A DNA stretch of 64,000 bases from Oerskovia enterophila (lineage in GTDB: Bacteria > Actinomycetota > Actinomycetes > Actinomycetales > Cellulomonadaceae). Below are positions 25,410 through 35,324 of the stretch, in pieces; positions within the stretch are counted from its first letter, which is position 1, and the number at the start of each line of letters is the position of its first letter. The notes beneath the pieces were generated by a model, which saw only the letters and a program-made list of their open reading frames with translations, ran no database searches and was not told where the DNA came from. The stretch is from positions 1 to 64,000 of the forward strand of contig NZ_MAQA01000022.1 in assembly GCF_001692445.1 (NCBI RefSeq), written 5' to 3'. The position numbers were made by a program, and so were the translations under genes.

Positions 25410-26963
25410 ATGGCCTCACCCACAGCGGAGTCGGGCAGTCCAGGGACGCCCTCGTCGGTCACGTCGGAGGGCCGCGGTGCACCGCCCACCCGCGAGGAGA
25501 TGCGCGCGGCGATCACGGCCCGGACGCCCAAGAACTACATCACGTGGCTGATGCTCGCGTTCATGATCACGTCGTCGGTCGCGAGCCTGCGAGCTGCGCC
25601 GACCATGGCGGTCTACGGGCTGTCCGCGGTGTTCCTCTACATCGTGCCCGCGATCGTGTTCCTGCTGCCGACGTCGCTCGTCTCGGCCGAGCTGGCCTCC
25701 GGCTGGTCCGGCGGCGTGTACCGGTGGGTCGCGGACGGCATCTCGAAGCCCGCGGGGTTCCTGGCGATCTGGTGCCAGTTCGCCATGACGATCTTCTACT
25801 ACCCGAGCCTCCTCGGGTACGTGGCGAGCACGTTCGCGTACGTCATCAACCCCTCGCTCGCGAGCAACGGGCTCTACGTCGCGATCGTGATCGTGGTGCT
25901 GTTCTGGACGGGCGTGTGGGTGTCGTCGCAGGGCACCAAGACCGTGGCGGGCCTCTCGAGCTTCGGGCTCATCATCGGGACCCTGGTTCCCGGGGCGCTG
26001 CTCGTGATCCTGGGGCTCGTGTTCCTCGGGCAGGGCAACACGTCGGCGGCCCCGATGGACGCCTCGCACCTGCTGCCCCAGTGGACCGGGATCGCGTCGC
26101 TCGTGCTCGTGGTCAACAACTTCCTGTCCTACGCGGGCATGGAGATGAACGCCGTGCACGTGACCAGCCTGCGCAAGCCGGCCAAGGAGTTCCCGCGCTC
26201 GATGTTCCTCGCGATCGGCCTGGTGCTGCTGATCTTCATCCTCCCGGCGCTCGCGATCAGCTGGGTCATCCCGGCCGACCAGCTCAGCCTGACGGCGGGG
26301 GTCATGCAGGCGTTCGACGCGTTCTTCGCGAACTTCGGCGTGAGCTGGCTGACGCCGATCCTGGGCCTCATGCTCATCGCGGCCTCGCTCGGTGGCATGC
26401 TCACCTGGCTCGCCGGACCGTCCAAGGGCCTGCTGACCGTGGCGCGCGAGGAGGGCTACCTGCCACGCTTCCTGCAGAAGCTCAACAAGCACGGGGTCCA
26501 GCAGAACATCCTGGTCTCGCAGGGCCTGGTGACCACGGTGATCGCGCTGCTCTACGCGTTCATCCCGGACGTCTCGAGCTCCTACTGGATCCTCTCGGTC
26601 ATCACGACGCAGGTGTACCTGATCATGTACCTCCTGCTCTTCGTGGCGGCCGTCCGGCTGCGGCGGAACAAGCCCGACCACCCGCGCGGGTACCGCGCAC
26701 CGGCGCTCACGCTGCTGTGCACCGTCGGCTTCCTCGCCTCGGTCGCGGCCATGATCATCGGCTTCGTGCCCCCGGCCCAGTTCTCGAGCGGCAGCAGCGG
26801 GGTCTACCTGCTGATCGTCGGCGGCGGGCTCGGGGTCGTCGGCATCCTGGTCCCCGCGCTCTTCTACTTCCTGCGCAAGCCCCACTGGAAGAACCCCGAC
26901 AACGTCGGGGGCCCGGAGGAGCCGCTCGTCGACGCTCCCGTCGACGGACCGAAGGAGGCGTGA
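25410..26963 (+). CDS. APC family amino acid permease
   Basis: The 517-aa membrane protein has about 12 transmembrane helices between residues 45 and 490 (for example ITWLMLAFMITSSVASL, YLIMYLLLFVAAV, LTLLCTVGFLASVAAMIIGF), hydrophilic ends and the APC-like segment MGEMNAVHV/LRKPAKEFPRS in an internal loop. It resembles glutamate/GABA antiporter-type members of the APC superfamily. The ATG has a GGAGGA SD 5 bases upstream. The gene is the first of three closely packed genes ending with an M20 dipeptidase, so peptide or amino-acid uptake and cleavage is the likely theme. Confidence 0.88.
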   Translation: MASPTAESGSPGTPSSVTSEGRGAPPTREEMRAAITARTPKNYITWLMLAFMITSSVASLRAAPTMAVYGLSAVFLYIVPAIVFLLPTSLVSAELASGWSGGVYRWVADGISKPAGFLAIWCQFAMTIFYYPSLLGYVASTFAYVINPSLASNGLYVAIVIVVLFWTGVWVSSQGTKTVAGLSSFGLIIGTLVPGALLVILGLVFLGQGNTSAAPMDASHLLPQWTGIASLVLVVNNFLSYAGMEMNAVHVTSLRKPAKEFPRSMFLAIGLVLLIFILPALAISWVIPADQLSLTAGVMQAFDAFFANFGVSWLTPILGLMLIAASLGGMLTWLAGPSKGLLTVAREEGYLPRFLQKLNKHGVQQNILVSQGLVTTVIALLYAFIPDVSSSYWILSVITTQVYLIMYLLLFVAAVRLRRNKPDHPRGYRAPALTLLCTVGFLASVAAMIIGFVPPAQFSSGSSGVYLLIVGGGLGVVGILVPALFYFLRKPHWKNPDNVGGPEEPLVDAPVDGPKEA

Positions 26964-26964
26964 C

Positions 26965-27474
26965 ATGACCACGACGTCGACGACGGGTGGGCCGGGCGGC
27001 ACCGACGGTCTGCCGCAGCACGAGGACGAGCCGGACGGCACCCGGCGCTGGATCGTCTACACCGCGGCCGCGATCCTGGCCGTCGGGGTCGGGATCCTCA
27101 TGGCCGTGCTGTACAACAGCTACCACGCCTCGCAGGACCGCGAGCTCGCCGAGCAGCGGGCAGCCGAGCTGCACGGCAAGTTCGAGGAGATCGGGATCAC
27201 GGCGTTCGACGAGGACCAGATCGTCGCGGTGCTGGGCGCCGACGGCGGTGGCTTCTGCAGCGACCCGGCCGCCCTGGTGAAGGCGACGGCGAACCTCGGG
27301 TCCACGAACGGGGCCACGGGCCCCGGCAGCAGGCCGTCGCTCGTCGACGAGCGACGGCTCGCAGGGGACCGCCTCGTGATCGAGGTCTACTGCCCCGAGC
27401 AGCTCGACGAGTTCGACGACTACGTCGACTCCCTCAACCTCGACGAGAACACGACCAACCAGGAGGAATCGTGA
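26965..27474 (+). CDS. Uncharacterised single-pass membrane protein in permease/dipeptidase operon
   Basis: I do not recognise this 169-aa protein. A Gly/Thr-rich N-terminus of about 25 residues precedes one transmembrane helix (about 31–52, IVYTAAAILAVGVGILMAVLY). The remaining 115 residues are probably outside the cell, with two cysteines (FCSDP and VYCPEQL) that could form a disulfide and an acidic C-terminus. It begins one base after the permease stop and its own stop overlaps the dipeptidase GTG, so it is almost certainly co-translated with both. It may be an accessory subunit of the permease, but this rests on position only. Confidence 0.75.
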   Translation: MTTTSTTGGPGGTDGLPQHEDEPDGTRRWIVYTAAAILAVGVGILMAVLYNSYHASQDRELAEQRAAELHGKFEEIGITAFDEDQIVAVLGADGGGFCSDPAALVKATANLGSTNGATGPGSRPSLVDERRLAGDRLVIEVYCPEQLDEFDDYVDSLNLDENTTNQEES

Positions 27475-28865
27475 GCAGCGCCCCGGAAGATCTCACGCCC
27501 GTGCAGGAGCAGGTCGCGTCACTGCTGCCCCGAGCCCTCGACGACCTGCGGACCCTGGTCGCGATCCCGTCGGTCGCCGACGAGCGGCTCTTCCCCCGCG
27601 AGGACTGCGAGAGGGCCGCGCACTGGGTAGCCGACGCCTTCCGCGCCGAGGGGATCGACGACGCCCGCCTGGTCGAGACCCCCGACGGGTCGAACGTGGT
27701 GCTGGGCTACCGCCCCGGCCCACCCGGAGCCCCCACGGTGCTCCTCTACTCGCACTACGACGTGCAGCCCCCGCTCGACGACGCCGCGTGGCACACGCCG
27801 CCGTTCGAGCTCACCGAGCGCGACGGGCGCCTCTACGGGCGTGGGTCGGCCGACTGCAAGGGCAACATCGTCACGCACCTCACGGCGCTGCGCGCCCTCC
27901 GGGCGCTCGGCGGCGACGACTTCCCGGTGGGTGTCCGGATCGTCATCGAGGGGTCCGAGGAACAGGGCACGGGCGGCCTGGACCAGTACGTCGAGGCGCA
28001 CCCGGGCGAGCTCGCCGCGGACGCGATCCTCATCGCCGACACGGGCAACGCGACCCTCGGCCTCCCCACGCTCACGGTGTCCCTGCGCGGTGCGACCAAC
28101 GTCGTCGTGACGGTCGAGGCGCTCAAGGGCGAGATCCACTCGGGCATGTTCGGCGGCGCGGCGCCCGACGCGCTCGCGGCCCTCGTTCACCTCCTGTCCT
28201 CGTTGCGCGACGAGGAGGGGAACACGACGATCGACGGCATCCCCCCGGAGATCGCCGACGCCACCTGGCCGGGCGTCGACTACGACCCGGACCAGTTCCG
28301 CAGCGACGCCGGGATGCTGGAGGGCACCCGGCTCCTGGGGTCGGGGCGCGTCTCCGACCAGCTGTGGGCCCGGCCGGCCGTCACGATCCTGGGCATCGAC
28401 GCCCCGAACGTGGTCGGCTCGGCCGCGGCGATCCAGCCCCGGGCTGCGGCCCGGCTCAACCTGCGGGTCCCGCCGGGGGCGGACGCGCAGGACCTCCAGG
28501 ACAAGCTCGTGGCCCACCTGGAGAACCACGCGCCCTGGGGTGTCAAGGTCACGACGACGCGCGACGCCGTCGGGCAGCCGTTCCAGGCCCGGACCGACGG
28601 GCACGTGTTCGACACGCTCTCGCGTGCGCTGGCCGACGCGTTCGGCAAGGAGACCGTCACGGCGGGCCAGGGCGGGTCGATCCCGCTGTGCAACGTGCTC
28701 GCGTCGGAGTACCCCGACGCGCAGATCGTGCTGCTCGGCGTCGAGGAGCCCGCGTGCCTCATCCACGCGCCCAACGAGTCGGTCGCGCCGAGCGAGATCG
28801 AGCAGCTCGCGGTGGGCGAGGCGCTGTTCCTGTCCCGGCTGGGGGCGGGGGCGTCCCAGGGCTGA
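27471..28865 (+). CDS. M20 family dipeptidase
   Basis: The 464-aa zinc peptidase has the M20 motifs YSHYDVQP (first metal His and the Asp two residues on), GRGSADCKGNIVTHL (bridging Asp), VIEGSEEQGTGGL (catalytic Glu-Glu), ADTGN and the C-terminal ACLIHAPNESV (metal His). The inserted dimerisation domain spans about residues 190–340. Members of this subgroup hydrolyse dipeptides such as carnosine-like or Cys-Gly substrates in the cytoplasm. GTG 27471 overlaps the stop of the membrane-protein gene. The dipeptidase may process the substrates brought in by the APC permease two genes upstream. Confidence 0.9.
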   Translation: MSSAPEDLTPVQEQVASLLPRALDDLRTLVAIPSVADERLFPREDCERAAHWVADAFRAEGIDDARLVETPDGSNVVLGYRPGPPGAPTVLLYSHYDVQPPLDDAAWHTPPFELTERDGRLYGRGSADCKGNIVTHLTALRALRALGGDDFPVGVRIVIEGSEEQGTGGLDQYVEAHPGELAADAILIADTGNATLGLPTLTVSLRGATNVVVTVEALKGEIHSGMFGGAAPDALAALVHLLSSLRDEEGNTTIDGIPPEIADATWPGVDYDPDQFRSDAGMLEGTRLLGSGRVSDQLWARPAVTILGIDAPNVVGSAAAIQPRAAARLNLRVPPGADAQDLQDKLVAHLENHAPWGVKVTTTRDAVGQPFQARTDGHVFDTLSRALADAFGKETVTAGQGGSIPLCNVLASEYPDAQIVLLGVEEPACLIHAPNESVAPSEIEQLAVGEALFLSRLGAGASQG

Positions 28866-28891
28866 GGCGGCGACGGGGGGCTACCGCCCGG

Positions 28892-30817
28892 CTACCGCCC
28901 GGCTACCGCCTCCTGCGCGAGCGCCCACCGGTAGCCCTCGTCGCGCGCGATCAGCTCGGCGTGGGTGCCGCGTGCGAGCACGGTCGCGGGGCTCTCGGGG
29001 TCGGCGTCGTCGGTCCGGCCGAGGAGCAGCACCTCGTCGGCCGCGGCGAGCGCCGAGAGCCGGTGGGTCGCGACGACCACGCCTCGCCCGCCCGTCCGGG
29101 TGGTCTCCACGAGGTGGGTGAGCAGCTCGTCGGCGGTCGCCGGGTCGAGGTGCTCGGCGGGCTCGTCGACGAGCAGCAGGGGAGCGGGGGCCAGCAGGGC
29201 GCGTGCCACGAGGAGCCGACGGCGCTCCCCGCCCGAGATGGTCGTCGCGTCCGGTCCGAGGGTCGTGCCGACGCCGTCGGGCAGTCCCGCGAGCCACTCG
29301 CCGAGCCCGACCTCGACCAGCGCGGCCTCAGCCTCGTCCGGGGTGACGTCGCCGCGGGCGACGCGCAGGTTCTCGAGCAGCGTGGTGTCGAAGACGTGCC
29401 CGTCCTCGGCGACGAAGACGACCTGGTGCGCGACGTCGTCGGGCGGCAGGGACGAGATCGGGGAGCCGTCGAGGCTCACGTGTCCCGCGACCTGCGGGAT
29501 GAGACCCGCGGTCGTCATGAGCAGGGTCGTCTTGCCGACGCCCGAGGGGCCCACGATCGCGACCGCCCGCCCGGGGCTGACCGTGAGGTCGATCCCGGTC
29601 ACCGCTGCGCGACCGTTCCAGCCGCACGAGGCGCCGGCCACGGTGATCTCGGGGACGGGGGCCACGGCTTCCGAGGTGTCAGAAGTGGCCCGGGGGATGG
29701 CCCGGTGTGCTTCTGCCAGGTCAGCGGGGCCGGGGTTCGTGGCAGAGACCGCGGTGGACCCGGTGGACCCGTCGTTCCCCGCGAGCACCTCGGTCCCGGC
29801 CGCCGCGTCGAGCAGCTCCATGATGCGCCGCGCGGCCTGGCGCGACCGGTGCATCTGCACGGCCGCGGCGGGCAGCACGCCCGCGGCCTCGAACACCGCG
29901 AGCGGCGTCAGGACGATCACGGCGAGCTCGACCGGCGCCAGGGTCCCCGCCGCGACCGCCGGGATGCCGAGCAGCAGCGACGCGAGCACGGCGAGCCCGA
30001 TCGCGGCGTTGTTGATCGCGGCGGCCGTGCCCGAGGTCCGTGCCCCGGAGTCGGTCACCGCGGCGAGCTCACGGTCGGTGCGCCGCAGCGCGTCCATGCG
30101 CTGGGAGAGCCGACCCGAGACCGTGAGCGGTCCCGAGCCCTCGAGCGTCTCGAGCACCGTGGACGTCATCTCGGCGCGGGCGGCCGCGCCGCGCTCCTCG
30201 GTGCGGCGCGCGGCCCGCGCGGAGAGCCAGGGGCCCAGGACGCCTGCGAGCAGGAGGCACAGGAACAGGGCGACGCCCGCCGAGGGCAGGAACACCCCGA
30301 CCAGGATCACCGAGCCCGCGGACACCACGAGGGCCACGCCCGCGGGGATGATCGCGCGCACGACGACGTCGCCCACCGAGTCGACGTCGGCGCCCACGCG
30401 CGCGAGCAGGTCGCCGCGACGGACACCCGCGACCGCGGCTGTCCGCCCGGAGGCCAGCGAGGTGTAGACGTTGGCGCGGAGCGAGGCCATGCCGCGCAGC
30501 GCGACGTCGTGCGAGGCCAGTCGCTCGAGGTAACGGAAGACCCCGCGCGAGATACCGAACGCGCGCACGGCCACGGTCGCGACCGAGAGCTGGAGCACGG
30601 GAGGCATCTGCGAGGCGCGCGCGATGAGCCACGCCGCGACGGCTGCGAGCCCGACCGAGCTGGCCAGCGCGAGCGAGCCCAGCCCGATCGCGCGCGCGGC
30701 GCGTCCCCAGCTCACGTCGAGGAGCCGCACGGCGCGCCACAGGGGATCGGCGCCCGCGCCGTCGGCCGTGCCGGCGCCGCGGACGGGAGAGTCGCGGGAC
30801 GTGTCGAGGGCGCTCAT
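28892..30817 (-). CDS. cydC: Thiol reductant ABC exporter subunit CydC
   Basis: The 641-aa half-transporter, with CydD, exports cysteine and glutathione-type thiols (mycothiol-related in actinobacteria is an inference) needed for cytochrome bd assembly. Six transmembrane helices lie within about residues 35–330. The ATPase domain has Walker A GPSGVGKTT, signature SGGERRRLLVARAL and Walker B LLLVDEPAEH. A low-complexity linker (about 370–410) joins the halves. The ATG at 30817 overlaps the cydD stop by 4 bases. Last gene of cydABDC. Confidence 0.93.
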   Translation of the reverse strand: MSALDTSRDSPVRGAGTADGAGADPLWRAVRLLDVSWGRAARAIGLGSLALASSVGLAAVAAWLIARASQMPPVLQLSVATVAVRAFGISRGVFRYLERLASHDVALRGMASLRANVYTSLASGRTAAVAGVRRGDLLARVGADVDSVGDVVVRAIIPAGVALVVSAGSVILVGVFLPSAGVALFLCLLLAGVLGPWLSARAARRTEERGAAARAEMTSTVLETLEGSGPLTVSGRLSQRMDALRRTDRELAAVTDSGARTSGTAAAINNAAIGLAVLASLLLGIPAVAAGTLAPVELAVIVLTPLAVFEAAGVLPAAAVQMHRSRQAARRIMELLDAAAGTEVLAGNDGSTGSTAVSATNPGPADLAEAHRAIPRATSDTSEAVAPVPEITVAGASCGWNGRAAVTGIDLTVSPGRAVAIVGPSGVGKTTLLMTTAGLIPQVAGHVSLDGSPISSLPPDDVAHQVVFVAEDGHVFDTTLLENLRVARGDVTPDEAEAALVEVGLGEWLAGLPDGVGTTLGPDATTISGGERRRLLVARALLAPAPLLLVDEPAEHLDPATADELLTHLVETTRTGGRGVVVATHRLSALAAADEVLLLGRTDDADPESPATVLARGTHAELIARDEGYRWALAQEAVAGR

Positions 30818-32598
30818 GCGACGGCTCCGGTCGAGGTGGGTGAGGAGGTGGGAGCGTCGGCAGCATCGCCGGGGGTCGGGGGCAGCGCGGCCGAGGAGAC
30901 CGTCACGACCTGGTCGGCGAGGTCGACGAGGCTCGTGCGGTGCGCGACCACGACGACCGTGCGCCCCTGGTCGCGCCAGGCCCGGACGGCGTCGAGCACG
31001 GCGCGCTCGCCGCGCGCGTCGAGGTGCGCCGTGGGCTCGTCGAGCACCACGAGCGGCACGCGCGACGGGTCGCCCAGCAGGGCCGCTGTGAGGGCCACGC
31101 GCTGACGCTGGCCCACGCTGAGCCCCACGCCGCCCTGGCCGATCGGGGTCGCCCAGCCTTCGGGCAGGACGTCCAGCACCGCGTCGAGCCCCGAGAGCCG
31201 CGCGGCCTCCGCGAGGTCGTCGTCGGAGACCTCGCGCCCGTCGAGCACGACCTCGCGGACAGTTCCCGGCGTGAGCGTGGGCCGCTGGGGCACCCACGCG
31301 ACCTGCGGCCACCACGTGGCAGGGTCGAACTCGGCGAGATCGACGGGCTCGCCGTCGCGAGGGGTCACCACGACGCGCCCGGCGTCGGGCGCGAGCAGCC
31401 CGAGCAGGACCAGCGCGGTGGTCGTCTTGCCGGACCCGCTGGGCCCGGTCAGGGCCACCACCGTGCCCGACGACGGAGCGCCCGACGCGGAGCCCGCCTC
31501 GCCGCGCGAGGGACGGGAGCCGAACGTCGTCGTGAGCGCCGCGGGGGCGAGCACGTCGCGGTCTCCCGCGCGCACGCTCACCCCCTCGAACGTGATCCGA
31601 GCACCGGCCAGGGAGGGCGCGGGCGTGGTGCCGACGGGACGAAGCGGTTCGTCGAGCACCTCGAACGCCTGGTTGGCCGCGGCGATCCCGTCGGTCGAGG
31701 CGTGGAAGTGCATCCCGACCTGGCGCAGCGGCAGGTAGACCTCGGGGGCCAGCACCAGCACGGCGAGCGCGGGCTCGAGCCCGACCTCGCCGTACACGAG
31801 GCGCAGCCCGATCCCGACCGCGACGAGCGCGACCGACAGGGTCGTGAGCAGCTCGAGGACCATGCCGGACAGGAACGCGACGCGCAGCGTCCCCATGGTG
31901 GCCCGGCGGTTGGCGTCGCCGAGCGCCCTGACCCGCTTCTCGGGCCCGTGCTCGCGACCGAAGGCGCGCAGCGTCGGCAGCCCGGCCATGAGGTCGAGCA
32001 CCTGGGAGCCCAGGCGCTGCATGACCTTGAGCCGCCGTTCGGACGTCCCCGCCGTGAGCTGGCCCACGAGGATCATGAAGACCGGGATGAGGGGGATCGT
32101 GACCGCGATGATGATCGCGGAGATCCAGTCGAGGCCCAGGACCACCGCGAGCGTCGCGGGGGTCACGGTCGCCGCGAGCAGGAGCTGCGGCAGGTACCTG
32201 ACCATGTACGGCTCGAGGTCGTCGAGCCCGCGCGTCGCGAGCGTCGCGACCGCCGGACCGCGGCCGGTCGCCAGCCAGCGGGGCCCGAGGGCCACCGCAT
32301 GGCTGACGACCTGCTCGCGGAGCTCCGCGACCGTCTTCGTGGCGGCCTTGAGCGCGAACCGCTCCTGCGCCCACGCGACCCCGGCGCGCACCGCCACGAC
32401 CGCAGCGAGCAGCGCGAGGGGAGTGCCGACGTCGGGCAGCGAGAGGCTGCCCTGGATCGCGGGGGCCAGGACGCTCGCGATGAGCAGCGCCTGCGCCACG
32501 ACGAGCCCGGCCGTCACGAGGCCGAGCACCGCCGTGAGCACGACGTACCCGCGGGCCGCCCGCGCCTGGCGCAGGAGCCGTGGATCGAGGGGCTTCAC
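30814..32598 (-). CDS. cydD: Thiol reductant ABC exporter subunit CydD
   Basis: The 594-aa partner half-transporter of CydC has six membrane helices in about residues 15–290, then an ATPase domain with Walker A GPSGSGKTT, the variant signature LSVGQRQRVAL and Walker B LVVLDEPTAH. RYLPQLLLAATVTPATLAVVLG and PLIPVFMILVGQLTAGTSERR are typical CydD transmembrane segments. GTG 32598 overlaps the cydB stop (GTGA). A Ser/Gly-rich insertion near residues 355–370 precedes the ATP-binding site. Confidence 0.93.
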   Translation of the reverse strand: MKPLDPRLLRQARAARGYVVLTAVLGLVTAGLVVAQALLIASVLAPAIQGSLSLPDVGTPLALLAAVVAVRAGVAWAQERFALKAATKTVAELREQVVSHAVALGPRWLATGRGPAVATLATRGLDDLEPYMVRYLPQLLLAATVTPATLAVVLGLDWISAIIIAVTIPLIPVFMILVGQLTAGTSERRLKVMQRLGSQVLDLMAGLPTLRAFGREHGPEKRVRALGDANRRATMGTLRVAFLSGMVLELLTTLSVALVAVGIGLRLVYGEVGLEPALAVLVLAPEVYLPLRQVGMHFHASTDGIAAANQAFEVLDEPLRPVGTTPAPSLAGARITFEGVSVRAGDRDVLAPAALTTTFGSRPSRGEAGSASGAPSSGTVVALTGPSGSGKTTTALVLLGLLAPDAGRVVVTPRDGEPVDLAEFDPATWWPQVAWVPQRPTLTPGTVREVVLDGREVSDDDLAEAARLSGLDAVLDVLPEGWATPIGQGGVGLSVGQRQRVALTAALLGDPSRVPLVVLDEPTAHLDARGERAVLDAVRAWRDQGRTVVVVAHRTSLVDLADQVVTVSSAALPPTPGDAADAPTSSPTSTGAVA

Positions 32599-33770
32599 TC
32601 GGAGGTGTCCCCGGTGCCGCGCTTGCGCGAGCCCGACGACGTCGCGCCCGTCCCGGTGTCCTTCTCGTCCTCGGCGGGGGTCAGGTCGAGCGACCTGGCA
32701 CTGCCCGACGACGGGCCACCGAACGCGGCGTCCTTGATCTTGGTGAGCGACAGGCCGATGGGCGGCGGGATGTCCTTGGTCGAGAGGCGGCGACGGAACA
32801 CCCAGTAGGTCCACGACTGGTAGAGCAGCACGACCGGGACGAGGATCACGGCGACCCAGGTCATGACGGTCAGCGTGTACTGCGTCGAGGACGCGTTGTC
32901 GATGTTCAGCGAGTTCGCGGGGTCGTGGGCCGGCATCACGTCGGGGTACATGGACCCGAAGATCAGGACGGTCGCCGCGAGGATCGCGAGCGCGGAGAAC
33001 AGGAACGCCCAGCCCTCACGCGCCTTGGCGTTGGCGATGACGACGCCGACCAGGGCGAGAGCCGCGACGACGACCGCTGCCCACGTCCACGGCACCGAGT
33101 AGGCGACCTGGGCCCACACGGCCCAGCCGCCGGCCACGACGACCGCGGCGACCGAGAAGTACCCGGCCAGGCGGCGCGCCTTGACCCGCACCTCGCCGTC
33201 GGTCTTGAGGGCGATGAAGACCGCACCGTGCATGAGGAACAGCACGAGCGTCGTGAGGCCTCCGAGGAGCGCGAAGGGGCTGAGCAGGGCCCAGAATCCG
33301 CCGACGTACTGGTGCGCGGCGTCGAGCTCGACCCCGCGGACGAGGTTGGCGAACGCGACGCCCCACAGGATCGCGGGGATCCACGAACCGAAGATGATCG
33401 CCTGGTCGCAGCGCGCCCGCCAGCGGTCGTCGTTGATCTTCCCGCGGTACTCGAACGCGACACCGCGCACGATCAGCGCGAGGAGGATCAGCAGCAGCGG
33501 GATGTAGAAGCCCGAGAACAGCGTCGCGTACCACTCGGGGAACGCCGCGAACGTCGCGCCACCCGCCGTGATGAGCCAGACCTCGTTGCCGTCCCAGACC
33601 GGGCCGATCGTGTTGATGATGAGCCGGCGCTCGGTGTCCTGCTTCGCCTTGTCCTTGTTGCGGGACAGGATCGGCATGAGCATGCCGACACCGAAGTCGA
33701 ATCCTTCGAGGACCAGGTAGCCGATCCACAGGATCGCGATGAGCACGAACCAGAGAATGGTGAGTTCCAT
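32595..33770 (-). CDS. cydB: Cytochrome bd oxidase subunit II
   Basis: The 391-aa integral membrane subunit starts MELTILWFVLIAILWIGYLVLEGFDFGVG, the family signature. It has about eight to nine transmembrane helices and the conserved GPVWDGNEVWLITAGGATFAAFP. With CydA it forms the quinol oxidase that reduces oxygen at very low oxygen levels without pumping protons. The C-terminus has an extra charged, Ser/Thr-rich tail of about 45 residues. It lies 33 bases downstream of cydA. Confidence 0.97.
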   Translation of the reverse strand: MELTILWFVLIAILWIGYLVLEGFDFGVGMLMPILSRNKDKAKQDTERRLIINTIGPVWDGNEVWLITAGGATFAAFPEWYATLFSGFYIPLLLILLALIVRGVAFEYRGKINDDRWRARCDQAIIFGSWIPAILWGVAFANLVRGVELDAAHQYVGGFWALLSPFALLGGLTTLVLFLMHGAVFIALKTDGEVRVKARRLAGYFSVAAVVVAGGWAVWAQVAYSVPWTWAAVVVAALALVGVVIANAKAREGWAFLFSALAILAATVLIFGSMYPDVMPAHDPANSLNIDNASSTQYTLTVMTWVAVILVPVVLLYQSWTYWVFRRRLSTKDIPPPIGLSLTKIKDAAFGGPSSGSARSLDLTPAEDEKDTGTGATSSGSRKRGTGDTSE

Positions 33771-33803
33771 GAGTACTGGGTCTCCTTGAGCCGTCAGAGC
33801 GCG

Positions 33804-35324
33804 TCAGTACGCGAAGGACAGGGGGCGTTCGGACTCGTCGGTCGAGTCCGGGTCGTCGGGGTCACCCTTGGCGCGCGCCTCGGGGGAGTCGTCGTGCACG
33901 GACTCCGGCACGCCCTCGACCGTGTAGCGGTGGATGAGCTTGAACCAGACGACCGCGAGGGCCCCGTAGACGAGCGTGAAGACGATCATGGAGGTCAGCA
34001 CCACGCCCGGGCCGACGACCGTGGACACGCCGCGCTCGGTGAGCAGGCGGATCGAGTCGATGCCTGACGGGTTGGGGGCCACGACCCACGGCTGACGTCC
34101 GGTCTCGGTGAAGATCCAGCCGAACGACGACGCGATGAACGGCATGGGGATGGCCCAGATCCCGACGCGTGCGAACCACTTGTTGTCGGTGACCTTGCCC
34201 TTGCGGGTGAGCCACAGCGCCATGAGCGAGAGCGCGATCGAGCCGACCGCGAACCCGATCATGAGGCGGAAGCTCCAGTAGGTCAGGCCGAGGTTGGGGG
34301 AGTAGTTGACCGGCTCGCCGTCCGCGGTGACGTCGCCGTAGCGCTCGGTCATGGACTGCTGGACCTCGTCGACGCCCGGCAGCGGGGCCGTGAAGCTGCC
34401 CTTGGCGAGGAACGACGTCATGCCGGGGATCTCGAGGATGTGGTTGACGCCCTCGCACGAGTCGGACAGGTCGCCGATCGCGAGGATGGAGAACGGCGCG
34501 CCGTCGGGAGAGCTCTCGCACAGGGCCTCGGCGGCTGCCATCTTCATGGGCTGCTGCTGGAACATCAGCTTGGCCTGGAAGTCACCGCTGACCGCGACGC
34601 CGAGCCCCGCGATGATCATGGTGATGACGCCGAGCGTGATCGCCGGACGGTAGACGCTGCGGGCGAGATCGATGTTCTCGGCCTTCTTGGTGCGCACCAG
34701 ACGGACCATCCACCACGCGGCGATGCCGGCCACGAACGTGCCCGCGGTGAGGAACGCAGCGGCCACGGTGTGCGGGAACGCCGCCCACAGCGTGTTGTTC
34801 GTGAGCACCGCGCCGATGTCGTTCATCTCGGCGCGGCCGGTCTCGGGGTTGTAGATGGTCCCGACCGGGTGCTGCATCCACGAGTTGGCCGCGAGGATGA
34901 AGAAGGCGGAGAGGTTCACGGCGATCGCGACCGCCCAGATGCACGCGAGGTGCACGCGCTTGGACAGGCGGTCCCAGCCGAAGATCCACAGGCCGAGGAA
35001 GGTCGACTCGATGAAGAACGCCGCGAGCGCCTCCATGGCGAGCGGGGCACCGAAGACGTCTCCGACGAAGCGCGAGTACTCGCTCCAGTTCATGCCGAAC
35101 TGGAACTCCTGCACGATCCCCGTCACGACGCCGATCGCGAAGTTGATGAGGAGCAGCTTGCCGAAGAACTTGGTGAGCTTGAGCCACCGCTCGTTCCCCG
35201 TGCGGACCCATGCGGTCTGCATGATGGCGACGAGGGGAGCGAGCCCGATCGTCAGCGGCACGAAGATGAAGTGGTAGACGGTCGTGATGGCGAACTGCCA
35301 CCTCGCGAGATCGAGGACGTCCAC
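33804..35324 (-). CDS. cydA: Cytochrome bd oxidase subunit I
   Basis: The 506-aa subunit carries the hemes of the bd-type quinol oxidase. The N-terminus LARWQFAITTVYHFIFVPLTIGLA has the conserved axial His18, FGMNWSEYSRFVGDVFGAPLAMEALAAFFIEST is a core signature, and the Q-loop is of the short type. GRQPWVVAPNPSG is the C-terminal signature, and the tail is acidic. The ATG at 35324 has a GGAG-type SD. A Rex-type operator lies about 147 bases upstream, which fits NADH/NAD+-dependent induction under low oxygen. Confidence 0.97.
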   Translation of the reverse strand: MDVLDLARWQFAITTVYHFIFVPLTIGLAPLVAIMQTAWVRTGNERWLKLTKFFGKLLLINFAIGVVTGIVQEFQFGMNWSEYSRFVGDVFGAPLAMEALAAFFIESTFLGLWIFGWDRLSKRVHLACIWAVAIAVNLSAFFILAANSWMQHPVGTIYNPETGRAEMNDIGAVLTNNTLWAAFPHTVAAAFLTAGTFVAGIAAWWMVRLVRTKKAENIDLARSVYRPAITLGVITMIIAGLGVAVSGDFQAKLMFQQQPMKMAAAEALCESSPDGAPFSILAIGDLSDSCEGVNHILEIPGMTSFLAKGSFTAPLPGVDEVQQSMTERYGDVTADGEPVNYSPNLGLTYWSFRLMIGFAVGSIALSLMALWLTRKGKVTDNKWFARVGIWAIPMPFIASSFGWIFTETGRQPWVVAPNPSGIDSIRLLTERGVSTVVGPGVVLTSMIVFTLVYGALAVVWFKLIHRYTVEGVPESVHDDSPEARAKGDPDDPDSTDESERPLSFAY

